Assembly: GCA_018382295.1 (NCBI GenBank)
Contig: JAGZQF010000001.1
Coordinates: forward strand, 74,866 to 138,865
Source of the DNA: Collinsella sp.
Lineage (GTDB): Bacteria; Actinomycetota; Coriobacteriia; Coriobacteriales; Coriobacteriaceae
Reading direction: 5' to 3'
Length of the DNA stretch: 64,000 nucleotides
The translations under genes were made by a program, and so were the position numbers. The notes beneath the pieces are model-generated. The model made no database searches. It was not told the origin of the DNA and saw nothing but the letters and a program-made list of their open reading frames with translations. Shown here piece by piece: positions 43,604 through 53,229 of this stretch. Numbering within the stretch: the stretch's first letter is position 1; each line of letters starts with the position of its first letter.

Positions 43604-44947
43604 ATGCCTAAGCGTTCTGGCTTGTATAGCGTTCCTTTCTCGTTTGAGTTGCTTTCGTTTGATGAGGCTGTTGGGCTGGCTGCTGATACGGGGCGGATTT
43701 CTGGGGATGCTGGTCCTCTACTCGAGACGGTTGTCGATATGCTCGATGAGCTGGGGCGTCCGGACGAGTATTTCGATTGCATTCAGGTTGCCGGTACCAA
43801 TGGCAAGACTTCGACCACGCGTTTTTCGGCCGCCATTCTTCGCGGCGAGGGGCTCAAGACCGCGCTGTATACGTCGCCGCAGCTGGTGCGCTATCCCGAG
43901 CGCATGGAGGTCGATGGGCGTGTTGTGAGCGATGAGGCGTTTGCCCGTGGCGTTTCGGCAGCTGTCGAGGCGGGGCGTCGCGTGAATGCGCACCGTGTGG
44001 CGGCGGGGGAGCGCGCCTATACTATTACGCCGTTTGACCTGCTGACGGCTGCCGCACTGGTGGTGTTTGCCGAGGCTCGCGTGGATGTTGCCGTGCTCGA
44101 GGTTGGTATGGGCGGGCGCTGGGACGCCACGAGTGCGACCGATCCCGTCGCCGTTGCCATTACGGGCATTGGGCTCGATCACACACGTATTTTGGGTGAT
44201 ACGCTCGAGGCCATTGCGGGGGAGAAGGCTGCGGTTATTAAGCCTGGGCGCCTGGTTGTTTTGGGCGAGGGCACGCACGAGGCGAGCGTTCAGCGCGTGA
44301 TGGATGCCCGCTGCCGTGAGTGCGGTGTCGTGCCGCTCGTGGTGAGCCACGCCACGACTAAGGTGCCGGCGCGTGTGGGCGACACGGTTGAGTTTAGCTG
44401 CACCACGCCGCGTGCGATCTATACGACGAACATGGTTAAGCCGGCGTATCAGCCGCAGAATGCCGCATGCGCGATTATGCTGTGCGAGGGGTATCTGGGT
44501 CGCGAGCTCGACCACGATGCGCTGGATGCATCGCTTATGGGCTGTCCCACGCCGGGTCGTTTTGATGTGCTGGGGACCGATCCGCTCAAGCTGATTGATG
44601 CCTGCCATAACCCTCAGAGCTGCGAGAACTTTGTGAGCGCGCTGGACGAGATCGATCCGTGCGTGGAGAATCGCCCCACGCTGCTGTGTGCCGCGCTGGC
44701 CGACAAGGACGTGGCGGGCATCGTTGACGTATTGATCCCTGCCTTTCCGCGCGTAGTCGTGACCCAGACCGATTCCGATCGCGCCCTGCCGGCAGAGGAG
44801 CTTGCTGCCCTCGTTGATGCCGATAAGCTCACGGGAGTATATCCGAGTGTGTCCGAGGCCCTCGCTGCCTTCGATGTCGCAGACGAGCCTTTCGTAGCCG
44901 CCGGCACCATCACCCTAGCCGGCGAAGTAGCCGGTCTGCTCCGCTAA
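43604..44947 (+). CDS. folC: Folylpolyglutamate synthase / dihydrofolate synthase family (Mur ligase fold)
   Basis: 447 aa. ATP loop VAGTNGKTSTTRFS near residue 62, YTSPQLVRYPERM folate-contact segment, LEVGMGGRWDATSATDP and the C-terminal DACHNPQS. Adds Glu to folates, possibly also makes dihydrofolate. ATG 43604 after TTGGAGACTTTGG; ATG 43583 is an in-frame alternative. Confidence 0.9.
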   Translation: MPKRSGLYSVPFSFELLSFDEAVGLAADTGRISGDAGPLLETVVDMLDELGRPDEYFDCIQVAGTNGKTSTTRFSAAILRGEGLKTALYTSPQLVRYPERMEVDGRVVSDEAFARGVSAAVEAGRRVNAHRVAAGERAYTITPFDLLTAAALVVFAEARVDVAVLEVGMGGRWDATSATDPVAVAITGIGLDHTRILGDTLEAIAGEKAAVIKPGRLVVLGEGTHEASVQRVMDARCRECGVVPLVVSHATTKVPARVGDTVEFSCTTPRAIYTTNMVKPAYQPQNAACAIMLCEGYLGRELDHDALDASLMGCPTPGRFDVLGTDPLKLIDACHNPQSCENFVSALDEIDPCVENRPTLLCAALADKDVAGIVDVLIPAFPRVVVTQTDSDRALPAEELAALVDADKLTGVYPSVSEALAAFDVADEPFVAAGTITLAGEVAGLLR

Positions 44948-44961
44948 CCCATCCCCTCATC

Positions 44962-45028
44962 AGTTGCGGTGAAATACGGACTGTTTTACAAGCCAGAAGC
45001 CTCAAACAATCCGTATATCACCGCAACT
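44962..45028 (+). repeat. R-family palindromic repeat, copy R5
   Basis: 19-nt arms 44962-44980 / 45010-45028 with one mismatch, starting 14 nt after the folC stop. Could serve as the folC 3' end. Confidence 0.85.
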
Positions 45029-45038
45029 CAAAAGCAGC

Positions 45039-45239
45039 CAATTTGGGACGGGGCTTTTTTAGCTGCCCTGTACCCCGAGTTGACTCGCTTGTCACGAAAT
45101 GGGCCTATCTGCTACGTTTGACAGGTTACTCTCGACCACACGGAACATCGCGAAATTAAAACCGCAGGTAGACGGCTTGCGTATTTTGCGAAAACTCGGT
45201 TATGGTCGACCCATGCGGGTTAAACGTAGTAGATAGGCC
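45039..45239 (+). repeat. B-family composite element, copy B1
   Basis: Begins with the motif CAATTTGGGACGGGGCT then TTTTTTAGCTGC (45039-45066). The palindromic part has 18-nt arms GGCCTATCTGCTACGTTT (45102-45119) / 45222-45239 with one G·T pair. The core contains an inner TCGACCA/TGGTCGA stem and a 29-nt block starting ATCGCGAAATTAAAACCGC shared exactly with B2. Arms differ wholly from B2. With R5 and a small hairpin it fills the gap between folC and the M24 peptidase gene. Confidence 0.8.
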
Positions 45240-45263
45240 GTTTTTGTGGCGCGACGTAATCGC

Positions 45264-45296
45264 AATGTGACAAAGGGGCTGTCCCTTTGTCACATT
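45264..45296. repeat. 14-bp perfect palindrome at the 3' end of the M24 peptidase gene
   Basis: AATGTGACAAAGGG (45264-45277) / CCCTTTGTCACATT (45283-45296), loop GCTGT. It lies 3 nt beyond the stop of the minus-strand peptidase gene and may end its transcript, although no T-run follows. Confidence 0.65.
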
Positions 45297-45298
45297 GG

Positions 45299-46387
45299 CT
45301 AGTCTAGGCGGAGCGGATCGTGGGGGTAGGCGTTGAGAATCTCGACGCCGGTCTCGGTAACCAGGGCCAGGTCCTCGATGCGGACGCCGGTGCGGCCGGG
45401 GAGGTATATGCCCGGCTCGATGGAGAACGTCATGCCCGGCTCTACGACCTGCTCGTTGACGAGTGAAACGTCGCCCGGCTCGTGGTCCTGCAGGCCGATC
45501 GAGTGACCCAGGCGATGCGTAAAGTACCGCCCATAGCCCGCGTCTTCAATCACATCGCGCGCGGCGCGGTCCAGGTCGCACATGCGCACACCCGGTGCGA
45601 TGAGTGCCTCGGCGGCCTCGTTGGCGCGGCGCACGATGTCGTAGATGCGCGCCGTCTCCTCGTCCGGATCGCCCCAAAAGAACGTGCGCGTCATGTCCGA
45701 GCAGTAGTTGCGATGACGCCCGCCAATGTCGAACAGCACTACGTCGCCGCGCTTGAGCACGGTGTCGTCGGGCTCGTGGTGCGGGTCGCCGGCGTTAGCA
45801 CCAAAGCTCACGATGGGCGGAAAGCTAAAGCCCTCGCAGCCGTGCTTGCGATACAGGCCGAGCATCTGGTCGGCAATCTCGCGCTCCGTCACGCCTTCGT
45901 GGACGAGCTTGATGACGTCGGCCATCACGGCGTCGTTAGCGGCCGAGGACGCGCGCATGAGCGCCTGTTCGGCGTCATCCTTGTGGGTGCGCGCGGCGGT
46001 GACGGCAAAGTCGCCCAGGAAAAACTCGCTGGCTGCGTGGCGCTCCATGAGTGGCATCAAAAAGCCGGAACGCATGACGGTGTCGATGCCGAGCGGTTTG
46101 TTCGGATCGACCTCGCGAACGATGGCGTCGGCCACTACGTCAGTATCGGTGTGATAGGCCACGCGGGCATTGTCGTACTCGGGTCGCTGATGCAGCGCGT
46201 TGACCAAGATCACAGGTTCGCTATCGCGTGCGAGCAGCACGCCGCAAAAACGCTCGAACATATCGGCATAAAAACCGGTCAGATAGTAAATCGACCACGG
46301 GTCGTTTACGAGCAGCTGTGCGCCGGGGTGCTGAGCCTCGAGCGCATCAAGCACGTGCGCCACACGCTGGTCATCGACATGTGCCAT
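45299..46387 (-). CDS. M24-family metallopeptidase (Xaa-Pro aminopeptidase-like)
   Basis: 362 aa. Creatinase-type N-terminal domain (about 1-130) then the pita-bread fold with all five metal ligands: Asp in LFDIGGR, Asp in CSDMTRTF, His in THRLGHSIGL, Glu in FSIEPGIYLP and Glu in VRIEDLALV. Likely releases N-terminal residues before proline. Alone on the minus strand, flanked by B1 and B2 and, further out, R5 and R6. Confidence 0.9.
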   Translation of the reverse strand: MAHVDDQRVAHVLDALEAQHPGAQLLVNDPWSIYYLTGFYADMFERFCGVLLARDSEPVILVNALHQRPEYDNARVAYHTDTDVVADAIVREVDPNKPLGIDTVMRSGFLMPLMERHAASEFFLGDFAVTAARTHKDDAEQALMRASSAANDAVMADVIKLVHEGVTEREIADQMLGLYRKHGCEGFSFPPIVSFGANAGDPHHEPDDTVLKRGDVVLFDIGGRHRNYCSDMTRTFFWGDPDEETARIYDIVRRANEAAEALIAPGVRMCDLDRAARDVIEDAGYGRYFTHRLGHSIGLQDHEPGDVSLVNEQVVEPGMTFSIEPGIYLPGRTGVRIEDLALVTETGVEILNAYPHDPLRLD

Positions 46388-46439
46388 GAAACATCCTTTC
46401 GCTAGGTTGCCACCATGGTATCCCCAATGCCAGGGTAGT

Positions 46440-46687
46440 CAATTTGGGACGGGGCTATTTTAGCTGCGTCAAACTTGCGGGCTAATAGGTAAAAGTAGCC
46501 ATAAGAGGCCAGTCCCAAATGGGCTGGTTTCAAAACTATGGCGGATTACGGGGCTGTACCTGTATTACATGACCATGGGAAAAATCGCGAAATTAAAACC
46601 GCAGGTAGACGGATTATCAAAAATCGAAAATTGCCGGTATGGATGGAGGTCTCCGAATCAGCCCCGTAATCCGGCATAGTTTTGAAA
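46440..46687 (+). repeat. B-family composite element, copy B2
   Basis: Starts with CAATTTGGGACGGGGCT then ATTTTAGCTGC (46440-46466), as in B1; ATTTGGGAC there can pair with GTCCCAAAT (46512-46520). The palindromic part has 29-nt arms TTTCAAAACTATGG... (46528-46556) / 46659-46687 with a single mismatch. The core shares the 29-nt block with B1. Upstream of the M24 gene, where it would sit over its promoter. Confidence 0.8.
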
Positions 46688-46729
46688 TGACACTAAAGTA
46701 GGCACAAGCTAAATACCGATTCCAAGGAT

Positions 46730-46796
46730 AGTTGCGGTGGAATAGTTCCTGGATGCCGGGGTTTTGGCGGAAATCAGGAACTATTTCACCGCAATT
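46730..46796 (+). repeat. R-family palindromic repeat, copy R6
   Basis: 22-nt arms 46730-46751 / 46775-46796, GTTCCTG inner-stem variant as in R3. Followed at 46824-46847 by a reverse copy of the GACGGGGCT motif, which overlaps the 3' end of the DUF1667 gene. Confidence 0.85.
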
Positions 46797-46841
46797 GAAG
46801 AGGGCTGGGTGGATGGCGGGGTAGCTAAAAGAGCCCCGTCC

Positions 46842-47252
46842 CTAATTAGCTACTTGGGCTCGGTTGATGTCCATGCTGGCGATGAGGTTGATGCTGGTGT
46901 CGAGGAGGTCTTCCAGTACGACGTCGCCCATGCGGATGGGGGCGTTGACGACCAGGCCTCGGATGAGGTTCATGGCTTGGGCGTGGAGTTCTAGCGGGAT
47001 GGCCTTGGCGGTGCGGACAGGCAGCAGCGTCTCGTCGCCGCCAGATACTGCTACGGTAGTGGTGAGCACGCGCATGGGGCAGGTGAGCTCCTGATGTGCG
47101 AACTTATTACCGCGCGGACAGCTGTTGCCGGTCACGGAGCGCACCTCTACCACGGCGCCGTCTGCGTCACGCTCTACCTCTACGGTCAGGAGACACTCGG
47201 ATGGGCAGGTGGTGCAGTTGAACTGCAGCGTATCGATTGCGTTATTGCTCAT
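46842..47252 (-). CDS. DUF1667 family protein, small subunit of a GlpA/GlpB-like system
   Basis: 136 aa. Cys-rich N-terminus CTTCPSEC...NSCPRGNKFA...TCPMRVLTTTV, typical of DUF1667. The family always follows the two flavoproteins found here and is assumed to bind a metal cluster. Third gene of a minus-strand operon, 3 nt after the previous gene. Confidence 0.88.
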   Translation of the reverse strand: MSNNAIDTLQFNCTTCPSECLLTVEVERDADGAVVEVRSVTGNSCPRGNKFAHQELTCPMRVLTTTVAVSGGDETLLPVRTAKAIPLELHAQAMNLIRGLVVNAPIRMGDVVLEDLLDTSINLIASMDINRAQVAN

Positions 47253-47255
47253 GAG

Positions 47256-48617
47256 CTATGCCTCCTCGATGGGATTGACGGACAGGACAATCTCGCTGAC
47301 ACCCAGGTCGAGCGCTTGTTTGATGACCTTTGCCGGCATTGGAAAGCTTTCCATGACGCTTGGCTTAAATGCACGGACCTTGCCTACGAATAATTCCTCG
47401 CCGCCAGCGAGAATACGCACGCGGGCGGCGTCGACCGGTCGGCGTACGCGGAAGTTGAGCTTGGTGAGTGCCACAGCCGTAATGCGTCCCGGCAGCGCGT
47501 AGCCCGCAATGCCGGCAGGGGAGACCGTGAGCTGGCAACCCACGCGCTGGGCGCCCGCCTCGGCATCCGCGCCACCGCCCAGCGCGTATACCGCCGCAGC
47601 CGTGCCAGCCCTCTCTGACTCACTCGTTACGTTGTCGACCAGGTCGTGCACGTGCAACACGTTGCCGCAGGCAAAGATGCCCGGCACGCCCGTCTGCAGG
47701 CTCTGGTCAACCACGGCGCCGCGCGTGCGCGGGTCAAGCTCTACGCCTGCGGCAACCGAAAGCTCGTTCTCGGGAATCAAGCCCACCGAAAGCAGCAGTG
47801 TGTCACACGGAACAATGCGCTCGGTCCCCGGAATTGGCGCCAGGTGCTCGTCGACCTGGCTTACCTCGACGGCCTCCACGCGGTCGTGCCCGATCACGCG
47901 TGTGACGGTGGTGGACAGGTGCAGTGGAATTCCAAAGTCGTCCAGGCAGTTCTTGACGTTGCGGCGCAGACCGTTGGCGTACGGCATGAGCTCGTAGACG
48001 CCCTCGACGGAAATCCCCTCGAGCGTGCAGCGACGTGCCATGATAAGCCCGATGTCGCCCGAGCCCAAAATGACGGCACGCGAGCCGGGCTTGAGATTTT
48101 CGATATTGATGTATCGCTGCGCCAGGCCCGCCGTAAACACGCCGGCGGGTCGGCTGCCAGGGATCTTGATCTCGCTGCGGGTGCGCTCACGGCAGCCCAT
48201 GGCAAGGACGACCGCGCGCCCGGTGAGCTGCAGCATGCCGGCAGGGCTCATGAGCGTGACGGCATGGACCGCGGTGTCTTCCGTAGGCTCGCCTGAATCA
48301 ATCCCAATCACCATGCTGTCCAGGAACAGCGCAATGTCGGTTGCGTGCACCTGGTCGATAAAGCGCTGCGCGTACTCGGGACCGGTGAGCTCCTGTTTAA
48401 AGTGCGACAGGCCAAAGCCAGGGTGGATGCACTGGCGGAGGATTCCGCCCAGGTGCTGCTCGCGCTCCACGATGACCACGCGCGCTCCGGCCTTATGAGC
48501 GGCCAGCGCGGCCGCCATGCCGGCAGGCCCGCCGCCGATAACGACCACGTCGAAGGCTTGCGTCGGTACTGACTCAACGGCACCGCTGTCTGTAGCGCTC
48601 GATTTTAATTTCGCCAT
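47256..48617 (-). CDS. FAD/NAD(P)-dependent disulfide-type oxidoreductase (GlpB-like partner)
   Basis: 453 aa. N-terminal FAD motif VVVIGGGPAGMAAA near residue 25, NAD motif AVILGSGDIGLIMARR near 182 and a GIFACGNVLHVHDLVD FAD-ribityl segment near 315. A CIHPGF Cys stands near the FAD. In Firmicutes and Thermotogae the same gene order forms a glycerol-3-phosphate or hydroxyacid dehydrogenase-like complex. Overlaps the preceding gene by 13 nt. Confidence 0.88.
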   Translation of the reverse strand: MAKLKSSATDSGAVESVPTQAFDVVVIGGGPAGMAAALAAHKAGARVVIVEREQHLGGILRQCIHPGFGLSHFKQELTGPEYAQRFIDQVHATDIALFLDSMVIGIDSGEPTEDTAVHAVTLMSPAGMLQLTGRAVVLAMGCRERTRSEIKIPGSRPAGVFTAGLAQRYINIENLKPGSRAVILGSGDIGLIMARRCTLEGISVEGVYELMPYANGLRRNVKNCLDDFGIPLHLSTTVTRVIGHDRVEAVEVSQVDEHLAPIPGTERIVPCDTLLLSVGLIPENELSVAAGVELDPRTRGAVVDQSLQTGVPGIFACGNVLHVHDLVDNVTSESERAGTAAAVYALGGGADAEAGAQRVGCQLTVSPAGIAGYALPGRITAVALTKLNFRVRRPVDAARVRILAGGEELFVGKVRAFKPSVMESFPMPAKVIKQALDLGVSEIVLSVNPIEEA

Positions 48618-50074
48618 CCTAGCGCACCCCCCTTCAGCGGTCCCTCAACCAGCCAAGAACCTGCGTCCTCCAACAACACCTCGTTGGGGTCGCAGCCCAG
48701 CTCGCGCGCCAGGATTGCTACCACGCGGCTCTGGCAAAACCCGCTCTGGCACCGACCCATGCCGGCTCGGCAGCGGCGCTTGACGCCCTCGACCGAAACC
48801 GCGCCTGGGCGGCGTCGGATCGCGGCCACGATCTCGGCCTCGGGCACCGTCTCGCAGCGGCAGACGATCTGCCCCCACGCGGGGTCGGACTCGATGAGCT
48901 CTTCTTTGCGCGTAAGCGGCGCGCGGTCAAAGTCGTCCGGCGCGCGGCGAATCGGGTCCCAATCGTCCCGTTCGCGCAGGGGCACGCCGGCATCGCGCAA
49001 CACCTGTTCCATACGCTCGGCAGTGGCCGGCGCGCTCGCCACGCCCGGCGACTGAATGCCCGCTGCCTGGAAAAGTCCCGGCACCACGGCCGACTGTCCA
49101 ATAAAGAAGTCGTTCGTTCCCTGAATGACCGGACGCCCGCCGGCAAATGCGCGCACCACGCGACGCGTGTCCAGATCGGGCACCAGCTTGCGCGCGCCGG
49201 TCAGCAGTGCGTTCACATCGCTCGCATAGGTCTGCGTGTCACCCGGCTCGCGCACAGCGGCGGTTGCGGTGATCACGGTGTTGCCGTGTACAGTGCCCGT
49301 CACGATAACGCCCTTCGACACCGGCGTCGGCACGGGGTAGAGCGGCATGAGCGTGCGCGGCTCCTTGTCCAGCACCACGATGTTGCCCTGACGCCAGACC
49401 ATCTGGAATTCCTCGGCGCCCGTCATATGCGAGATGCCGGCGGCGCCGTTGCCTGCGGCGTTGATCAGGTAGCGGCAGCGCACGTTGCCAGCGGGGGTCG
49501 CCAGCGTAAAGCGCGCGTCGTCACCCGAGCGCGCGACTTCAATCGCTTCCACCGGAGCGGACCGCATGAACGTCACCCCGTTGTCCACGGCGTTTTCCAG
49601 CGCGGCGATGGCAACCTCAAACGGGTCGACAAACCCAGTCGAGGGGCACCACAACGCGCACGTTGCATAGGCACTGGCGCGCGGCTCTAATTCGTGGATG
49701 CGGTCGGGTCCAACGATCGACAGCTCGGGCACACCGTTGACATGGCCGTTGCTGCGCAGCTGTTCCAGATGCGCACGGTCCTCGTCGTTAAAGCCCAGCA
49801 CCATCGAACCGGTGCGACGGAACAAAAAGCCCAGCTCCTGCGCCCATGTACCGTACAACTCGCAGCCACGGGCGTTAACCTGCGCCTTTACGGTTCCCGG
49901 CGTCGGATCGTAGCCGGCGTGCACCAGGCCGCCGTTGGCCTTCGACGCGCCCTGCGCAATATCGTTAGCCGCCTCGACCACGCAAATTGACAGGTCAAAC
50001 CGCGCGAGCTGCCGTGCGATGGCGCATCCGGTGATGCCCGCGCCGACAATCGCGATATCAAACGTTTCTGCCAC
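48605..50074 (-). CDS. FAD-dependent glycerol-3-phosphate dehydrogenase-like protein with BFD-type [2Fe-2S] domain
   Basis: 489 aa. DAO-type FAD domain IAIVGAGITGCAIARQ at the N-terminus, then the C-terminal bacterioferritin-associated-ferredoxin-like domain (about 395-450) with CRCE...CRAGMGRCQSGFC. It resembles anaerobic GlpA. GTG start at 50074 is supported by GGGAGG 6 nt upstream. First gene of the operon with the GlpB-like and DUF1667 genes; substrate, glycerol-3-phosphate or another 2-hydroxyacid, unproven. Confidence 0.88.
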   Translation of the reverse strand: MAETFDIAIVGAGITGCAIARQLARFDLSICVVEAANDIAQGASKANGGLVHAGYDPTPGTVKAQVNARGCELYGTWAQELGFLFRRTGSMVLGFNDEDRAHLEQLRSNGHVNGVPELSIVGPDRIHELEPRASAYATCALWCPSTGFVDPFEVAIAALENAVDNGVTFMRSAPVEAIEVARSGDDARFTLATPAGNVRCRYLINAAGNGAAGISHMTGAEEFQMVWRQGNIVVLDKEPRTLMPLYPVPTPVSKGVIVTGTVHGNTVITATAAVREPGDTQTYASDVNALLTGARKLVPDLDTRRVVRAFAGGRPVIQGTNDFFIGQSAVVPGLFQAAGIQSPGVASAPATAERMEQVLRDAGVPLRERDDWDPIRRAPDDFDRAPLTRKEELIESDPAWGQIVCRCETVPEAEIVAAIRRRPGAVSVEGVKRRCRAGMGRCQSGFCQSRVVAILARELGCDPNEVLLEDAGSWLVEGPLKGGALGWRN

Positions 50075-50091
50075 GGTGCCTCCCAGACAAG

Positions 50092-50106
50092 TTGACAGGC
50101 TGTCAA
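50092..50106 (-). promoter_or_regulatory. Palindrome TTGACA-GGC-TGTCAA before the GlpA-like operon
   Basis: Perfect 6-3-6 palindrome 17 nt upstream of the GTG. It can serve as a repressor operator; TTGACA also resembles a -35 box, but the distance to the start is short for that. Confidence 0.45.
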
Positions 50107-50244
50107 TAAGACTATCCTACGGTCCGCACACCCCCAGTGCGGCGGCAATGCGGCGAACAGCCCCGCAACACCCGCCAACGGCAGGCGAGGGGAGACCCCG
50201 GCAACGTTGACAACCTCGTCTACCGACAACTACGGCAACCGTTT

Positions 50245-50383
50245 GTCTCGATCTGTAACAGTTTGCTGATGATTTGGGTTCTAGATGTTACAGATCGAGA
50301 CGTTAGTCTGGCGCCCCCTCCGTTTGTCTCGACCTGTAACATCTAGGACCGGATTTCGCTCCCACCTGTTTCAGATTGAGATG
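50245..50383 (+). repeat. C-family palindromic repeats in tandem
   Basis: First unit: 16-bp perfect arms GTCTCGATCTGTAACA (50245-50260) / 50286-50301. Second unit: the same left arm with changes (50326-50341) and a decayed right arm (50367-50383). They lie in the divergent gap between the GlpA-like operon and the zinc-ribbon gene. Confidence 0.75.
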
Positions 50384-50481
50384 TTTGTGTCCGCGCCAGC
50401 CCCGCCCCTAGCCGTGGTCCCATATAAACAAACCCCGTGGTAAACTTGACCGAACTGTTAATATTCCGAAAGGTACCCGTA

Positions 50482-50913
50482 ATGTCCAAGTACATCTCCG
50501 AGCTCATGTCGCCGCAGCTCATGGGCGTCGTCTATGCCTTTGTTGGCTTTATCATCGCCCTGTATGTGCTGTCGGTCGTCTATGTGTTCATCGACGCTCG
50601 CCGCCGCGGCGCCAGCGCCTACGTGGCATGGGGCATCATCGCCCTCATCCCGTTTGTGGGCCTCATTGCCTACCTGGTCCTGCGCCCGCACTCCTACGCG
50701 GCCGACCGCGAGGAGCAGGAGCTGGACATGGCCCTGCGTGAGCGCCAGCTTGCCCAGTACGGCACCTGCCCGCAGTGCGGCGCGCCCATCGAGAAAGACT
50801 TCGTTGTCTGCCCGGTGTGCGATACCCAGGTTCGCAACGTGTGCCCCAGCTGCCATCGCCCGCTCGATGCGCACTGGAAGGTCTGCCCCTACTGCCGAAC
50901 TCGCATCCAGTAA
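50482..50913 (+). CDS. Small membrane protein with double zinc ribbon
   Basis: 143 aa. Two membrane helices near the N-terminus (about 12-35 and 48-66, PLD-N-like ending in RPHSY), a charged stretch, then four CxxC pairs CPQCG, CPVCDTQ, CPSCHR and CPYCRTRIQ forming two zinc ribbons. ATG 50482 follows CGAAAGGTACCCGTA. Common in Coriobacteria and other actinobacteria; function unknown. Confidence 0.8.
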   Translation: MSKYISELMSPQLMGVVYAFVGFIIALYVLSVVYVFIDARRRGASAYVAWGIIALIPFVGLIAYLVLRPHSYAADREEQELDMALRERQLAQYGTCPQCGAPIEKDFVVCPVCDTQVRNVCPSCHRPLDAHWKVCPYCRTRIQ

Positions 50914-51041
50914 CGCATCCATCGCCGGGCCGGCCGCAAGCCCCGGGCACACCGCAAGCCACGCGCGCCCCACACCTCGCGCCCACACGATGAAGCATGC
51001 GTAGAAAATCGCCCGCCGTGCCATTAAGGTGCGGCGGGCGC

Positions 51042-51069
51042 TTGTATACCAAGGCAACCTGCCTATAAT
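51042..51069 (+). promoter_or_regulatory. thrS promoter
   Basis: TTGTAT (51042-51047), 16-nt spacer, TATAAT (51064-51069). Just downstream a 10-bp inverted repeat TGATGCAAGT (51069-51078) / ACTTGCATCA (51104-51113) lies near the start of the leader. A GC-rich hairpin 51010-51040 precedes the promoter. Confidence 0.7.
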
Positions 51070-51139
51070 GATGCAAGTCAAAAACGCCGAGCGCATCGCA
51101 CGCACTTGCATCAGGCATCCGAGAGGAGAAAACATACCC

Positions 51140-52903
<1,764 letters not shown>

Positions 52904-52925
52904 GGCGAACTTCACAACAATTAAC

Positions 52926-52963
52926 AAAGGCGACCGTCCACAAAGGGCGGTCGCCTTTTTTCT
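52926..52963 (+). terminator. thrS terminator 1
   Basis: 14-bp stem (52926-52939 / 52945-52958, one T·G) with loop ACAAA and a TTTTTTCTT tail. Confidence 0.95.
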
Positions 52964-52975
52964 TACCAAAATAAG

Positions 52976-53005
52976 AAAAGCCGCTGGTTGAGCGGCTTTT
53001 TTGTT
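52976..53005 (+). terminator. thrS terminator 2
   Basis: AAAAGCCGCT (52976-52985) / AGCGGCTTTT (52991-53000), loop GGTTG, T-rich tail. Placed in tandem with the first; it isolates the polysaccharide operon from thrS. Confidence 0.9.
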
Positions 53006-53015
53006 GCACAAAAAG

Positions 53016-53137
53016 GTACAGGTTTTTGTAGGGGGATATGGAGATGCACCTACTGGCAGTACATTTTGCGTAATCTGGGCAAACGCTGATTAATTGCTCG
53101 TATAATGTCGTCTGTCGAAAGATACAAAAACCTGTAC
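53016..53137 (+). promoter_or_regulatory. Promoter segment enclosed by 15-bp inverted repeats (candidate invertible promoter)
   Basis: GTACAGGTTTTTGTA (53016-53030) is repeated in inverse at 53123-53137 with 92 nt between. The enclosed DNA contains TATAAT (53101-53106) pointing at the polysaccharide operon; no good -35 is seen. The layout matches phase-variable capsule promoters of gut bacteria. No recombinase gene is present in the window. The rest of 53138-53229 is leader with no gene. Confidence 0.5.
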
Positions 53138-53229
53138 TTTTGCGACTGCGCCTAGCTGCGAGCGAGAAGCCTGTTCTAAACGCCCCTGCATTTGCGTGCA
53201 TCGCAACGCCAAAAGAGGGGGGCGAGAAC

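Noticed and set aside
45039..46687. Retron-like msr/msd region suggested by inverted repeats around a conserved core
   Set aside because: No reverse transcriptase gene is in the window, and the arms do not have the short a1/a2 layout. Kept as unknown repeat family B.
5775..46796. CRISPR array
   Set aside because: The repeats are dispersed single palindromes kilobases apart with no regular spacers, and there are no cas genes.
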